Source: Phytophthora colocasiae
Lineage: Eukaryota; Oomycota; Peronosporomycetes; Peronosporales; Peronosporaceae
Direction of reading: 5' to 3'
NCBI GenBank assembly: GCA_018806915.1
Contig: JAGKQI010000090.1
Span: 1-64,000, forward strand
Length of the DNA stretch: 64,000 bases
A model generated the notes under the pieces. The model did not search any database. It was not told where the DNA came from and saw only the letters and a program-made list of their open reading frames with translations. Each line of letters opens with the position of its first letter. Positions within the stretch are counted from its first letter, which is position 1. Of the stretch, positions 62,695 through 64,000 are shown in pieces. Both the position numbers and the translations under genes were made by a program.

Positions 62695-64000
62695 ATGGTG
62701 AAACCCAAAACGACTCGGTTCGGCTTCCGAGCTTTGAGTTCGACGTCATTCGGCGGGAATTTACTAGCGTCTTTGCGTCAACGAATCATACGGAGAGCAA
62801 AACCTGTAGCGATTACTAGTACTGCTGAAGCTTCACAGGAAACTCCGGTAGTTGTTCTACCAACACAACCATCGCCTGTTGTATCTCTGGGAACGAAACA
62901 ACCAACAGCTCCCAAGCCTCCACCTACATTTGATAGGGGAGAAAGTGATGATTCGGAAGGAGAAGATGAAATTGGTCAAGAAGGAGAAGAGACTGTTAGA
63001 AAAATACCCAAAAAGAAGAAGAGACTGAATCTAGGAATCAACCGATGGGTGCCCAAACTGCTGGATCCAGTGGAGAAACATCGTGATCGCGTTCATCGAA
63101 AGAAAAAATACGTTTTTTCAGCTCACAAACGTCCTCCTGCCATTTTCACAGACTTCAAAACGCCGTATATCGTGCTTCTTGCTCATATTCTCGAATTTCT
63201 GGACCTTTTTGAACCCGCACGAGTCACAGCGTACGTGAACAAGTCGACTGCTGCTGGTGTGAAAGCATTCTACGATCTGTACTACCCTCCTCCTCGCCCT
63301 CGAAGATATCTTGTTCATCGATTACTGGAGAACCGGCAAAGTGTGTTTTTAGCTAAAGTGATGGAGCTACTGCCGATTCAAGATCGAGTTTCAGCTAGTG
63401 GAAGCTGTTGGTCGTTCTACGATGCCAGCAACGCTCTACCACTTGAATTTAACGGAGTTCAACCCGTTCAGAAGTTTCTTGAGTGCTACAAATTCCCTCA
63501 AACTAACCGCATTCTGCCGAAGGCGATTCAAGAAGACATCTACGCTGTTGTTCAACGGAGTTCAAGCCGAAGATTTAGTCAAGATTACGCAGTTTATGGA
63601 GCGTGGGAATGATAGTGAAGAGGATCTCGATGATAGCGACTGCTTTGCTTCTGTTCATGAGCTTTCTCTACGGAAAATTATAGGCTTGAGCGCATCAAAA
63701 GGGAAATTTTTCGAGCAGCTTTTACAAACGCTTTTCATGGGTCATATTAGCTCTAGACTACAATCTCTCGAGCTCATCGGTAAGTCTAGAGTCTTGTTTT
63801 CAGTAAAGCAGTTCTAACTATTTTGTGTATTGAAGATTTACATAGAAGACGCTCAGTTCAAACAACTTGCTCGGCTTTGGAAAGATGCACGTTTTCCAGT
63901 ACTTCGACAGTTAAACGTAGCAAACAACGCATTTAGTAGCAGATATATGAGAGACTGGGTCTCGAGCTTTGAGAAAGAGCGATTCCTGAATCTGCAAGCT
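62695..64000 (+). CDS. LRR (RNI-like) protein, 5' part; continues past the window
   Basis: From ATG 62695 (MVKPKTTRFGFRALSSTSFG) a basic, Ser/Pro-rich leader with an acidic patch (ESDDSEGEDEIGQEGEE) leads into an F-box-like helical region (YIVLLAHILEFLDLFEPARVTAYVNKS). Leucine-rich segments follow (SVHELSLRKIIGLSASKGKFF, SSRLQSLELI). After an intron (63780-63845, GTAAGT...CATAG) the frame reads EDAQFKQLARLWKDARFPVL, then RQLNVANNAFSSRYMRDWVS to the window end. A one-base frame change is needed near 63550, between EDIYAVV and FNGVQAEDLVKITQF. Proteins of this layout are common in oomycetes; an F-box adaptor role is a guess. Confidence 0.6.

Overview
The window looks like gene-sparse, repeat-rich nuclear DNA of an oomycete, most probably Phytophthora or a close relative. 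The evidence is short GT-AG introns (about 55-150 bp) and a set of oomycete-type protein families. These include LRR membrane proteins ending in a Cys-rich WLGC cap, M96/bZIP-like proteins with a START-like tail, a giant glycine-rich/ephrin-receptor-like membrane protein, CCT-motif and MORN proteins, and MULE, hAT, copia and PIF/Harbinger transposons. No rRNA, tRNA or CRISPR array was recognised.

Layout. 1-2.2 kb: antisense Ty1/copia remnant with LTR. 3-18.4 kb: a gene graveyard on both strands, holding an M96/bZIP-like gene, an NDK7-like kinase, an intronless DIM1/DIB1 U5 snRNP copy, a giant glycine-rich membrane protein, two aquaporins in inverted tail-to-tail order and a hAT transposase, all broken. 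19.3-29.3 kb: a better preserved block with a RING/CXC protein, a Fanzor (eukaryotic TnpB-like) protein with one frameshift, an exportin-6-like gene, a small possible XRCC4-superfamily gene and a MORN protein. 29.3-33.3, 42.3-44.9 and 46.6-47.8 kb: four copies of one LRR-WLGC family, all disrupted. Between and around them lie a PIF/Harbinger deletion derivative, three M96/bZIP-like genes (two intact), a complete but dead MULE with 9-bp target duplications, and a CCT-motif gene. 50.5-59.5 kb: two paralogous MULE-type transposases on the same strand. The second lies in a 5.4-kb element bounded by 14-bp perfect inverted repeats and a 3-bp AGT duplication. That element also carries a SET-domain methyltransferase with two SUMO-interaction-like motifs and a small basic coiled-coil protein. 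61.7-64 kb: a bZIP-like gene and the start of an LRR gene.

The genes do not form operons. The connecting theme is transposition and duplication followed by decay. The two most interesting units are the SET + coiled-coil + MULE element (54110-59518) and the Fanzor gene (21225-23206). Many otherwise healthy genes carry single-base frameshifts at or near homopolymers (Fanzor, one MULE transposase, CCT gene, one M96-like gene, probably exportin-6). Some apparent pseudogenes may therefore be assembly errors, while the 3-18 kb block is genuinely decayed. Coordinates of degenerate features are approximate.
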